NCBI GenBank assembly: GCA_902788645.1
Contig: CADAKW010000004.1
Span: 1-44,777 of the forward strand
Direction: 5' to 3'
DNA from: an uncultured Lachnospiraceae bacterium
GTDB lineage: Bacteria; Bacillota; Clostridia; Lachnospirales; Lachnospiraceae
Length of the DNA stretch: 44,777 bases
Shown here: positions 44,025 to 44,777 of the stretch, one piece after another
Layout of the letters: every line of letters starts with the position of its first letter
Position numbering within the stretch: position 1 is the first letter of the stretch
Translations under genes and position numbers: made by a program
Notes under the pieces: model-generated
What the model saw: the letters and a program-made list of their open reading frames with translations, nothing else
The model's database searches: none
Told to the model about the DNA's origin: nothing

Positions 44025-44561
44025 ATGGAGATTCAGATTATAAAAACCAGAAGAAAAACCGTCAGTCTGGAGGTAAAAAGAGACGGCAGTGTGATCGTGC
44101 GTGCGCCTCTTCGCATGCCTCAGAGGGAGATTCAGGAGTTTATCGACAGTCACAGAGGCTGGATCGAGCATAAATGCAGGCTGATGGAAAAACGCCGCAC
44201 CCAGTCGGTTTCCACAGGGGCACCGCCGGTGGATGAGATCAGCGAAAAGGAATGGAAAGAAATTCGGGCGGCCTTTGCAGACAGAGTGCATTATTATTGT
44301 AAGAAGATGGATGTACAGGTGGGCAGGATCACCATAAGAAATCAGAAAACCCGTTGGGGAAGCTGCAGTGCCAAGGGCAATGTAAATTTTAATTATCAAT
44401 TATATTATATGCCTCCGGAGCTTATGGACTATGTGATCGTCCACGAGTTAGCTCACAGGAGGCATATGGATCATTCTGTATTATTCTGGGCGGAGGTAGA
44501 ACGGTACTGCCCGGATTATGCGGTTTACCGGAACCAGTTAAAAAAGTACGAAATCGTTTGA
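44025..44561 (+). CDS. YgjP-type (SprT-like) metal-dependent hydrolase
   Basis: The 178-residue protein matches the YgjP/DUF45 family: KTVSLEVKRDGSVIVRAPLR at the start, TRWGSCSAKGNVNFNYQL in the middle, and the zinc motif YVIVHELAHRRHMDHSVLFW at about residues 137-156 with the HExxH-type HELAH and a third His downstream. It is a small predicted zinc peptidase of unknown substrate. It begins 4 bases after pncC and is co-transcribed with it. Confidence 0.92.
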   Translation: MEIQIIKTRRKTVSLEVKRDGSVIVRAPLRMPQREIQEFIDSHRGWIEHKCRLMEKRRTQSVSTGAPPVDEISEKEWKEIRAAFADRVHYYCKKMDVQVGRITIRNQKTRWGSCSAKGNVNFNYQLYYMPPELMDYVIVHELAHRRHMDHSVLFWAEVERYCPDYAVYRNQLKKYEIV

Positions 44562-44617
44562 AATACCGGAAGTTTCATATACAGCATAAAAAGTTAACGG
44601 GGAGGAGGGGAATATCA

Positions 44618-44777
44618 ATGGAGTGGATCTATCCGATTCTGGGAAAACAAAAGTGTCTGCCGTTTTATCTGTCAGGAATTGGGATTGCAGAGCCTGAGTA
44701 TCATGTGAAGCGGGAGGAGGGGCTGGTATCCCATCAGTTTTTATATACCCAGAGTGGCAGGGGCAATCTTCATGTGG
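44618..44777 (+). CDS. AraC family regulator, N-terminal part (runs off the window)
   Basis: ATG 44618 follows a very strong GGAGGAGGGG by 7 bases. The 53 residues available (MEWIYPILGKQKCLPFYLSG, then IGIAEPEYHVKREEG and VSHQFLYTQSGRGNL) match the cupin-type ligand-binding start of AraC regulators. The DNA-binding domain would lie beyond the window. Confidence 0.65.
   Translation, partial: MEWIYPILGKQKCLPFYLSGIGIAEPEYHVKREEGLVSHQFLYTQSGRGNLHV

Overview
The window reads as a chromosomal stretch from an anaerobic Firmicute of the class Clostridia, most likely a Lachnospiraceae gut bacterium. Reasons are the AGGAGG-type ribosome binding sites before most genes, moderate GC by eye, an NADP-type GdhA, BspA-type leucine-rich-repeat and DUF1846 proteins, a c-di-GMP-I riboswitch, and chemotaxis-type proteins (CheV, a CheX/receiver protein) that suggest a motile relative. 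I see no rRNA, tRNA, CRISPR array, prophage or transposase gene. Species cannot be fixed from sequence alone.

Layout. 1-3.8 kb: a nucleotidyltransferase-like gene, then galactokinase and UDP-glucose 4-epimerase. 4.0-5.8 kb: a PTS EIIC-EAL protein broken by an internal deletion. 5.9-8.9 kb: a CheX/receiver protein, a MerR regulator, a hairpin repeat pair, a small membrane protein and a decayed mgtE behind a consensus promoter. 8.9-13.7 kb: a MetE-like methyltransferase, an Rrf2 regulator, then a flavin/ferredoxin protein with an OpuB-type permease-binding protein and an ATPase gene that has lost its Walker A end. 13.7-19.4 kb: an AGCS symporter, CYTH protein, Cys-rich/MetH-activation-like protein, MATE exporter and CobW GTPase. 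19.7-25.7 kb: a c-di-GMP locus. 25.8-28.0 kb: acylphosphatase, DUF3783 and gdhA. 28.3-28.4 kb: a structured RNA-like element. 28.6-38.0 kb: a HAD-M3 peptidase fusion, an FKBP/trigger-factor-like foldase, a two-component system, a lipoprotein, CheV and a highly charged membrane protein. 38.1-39.6 kb: DUF1846. 39.8-43.4 kb: an ECF sigma factor, its probable anti-sigma partner and a secreted LRR protein. 43.5 kb to the end: PncC, a YgjP-type metallopeptidase and the start of an AraC-type regulator.

The most interesting region is 19.6-25.75 kb. A 1183-residue protein joins an ECF S-component-like membrane domain, a WIGT-type beta-propeller, a Y_Y_Y domain and an HD-GYP output. It is followed by a BMP-type (nucleoside-binding family) lipoprotein-like protein. 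A c-di-GMP-I riboswitch with a terminator then precedes a membrane GGDEF protein that lacks the usual RxxD inhibitory site. This looks like a self-contained sensing and feedback circuit for c-di-GMP.

A second theme is damage. Five genes (EIIC-EAL, mgtE, the OpuB-type ATPase, the ECF sigma factor and the LRR protein) are truncated, internally deleted or frameshifted, while their neighbours are intact. This could be real reductive decay or strain variation, or assembly error; read mapping would decide.
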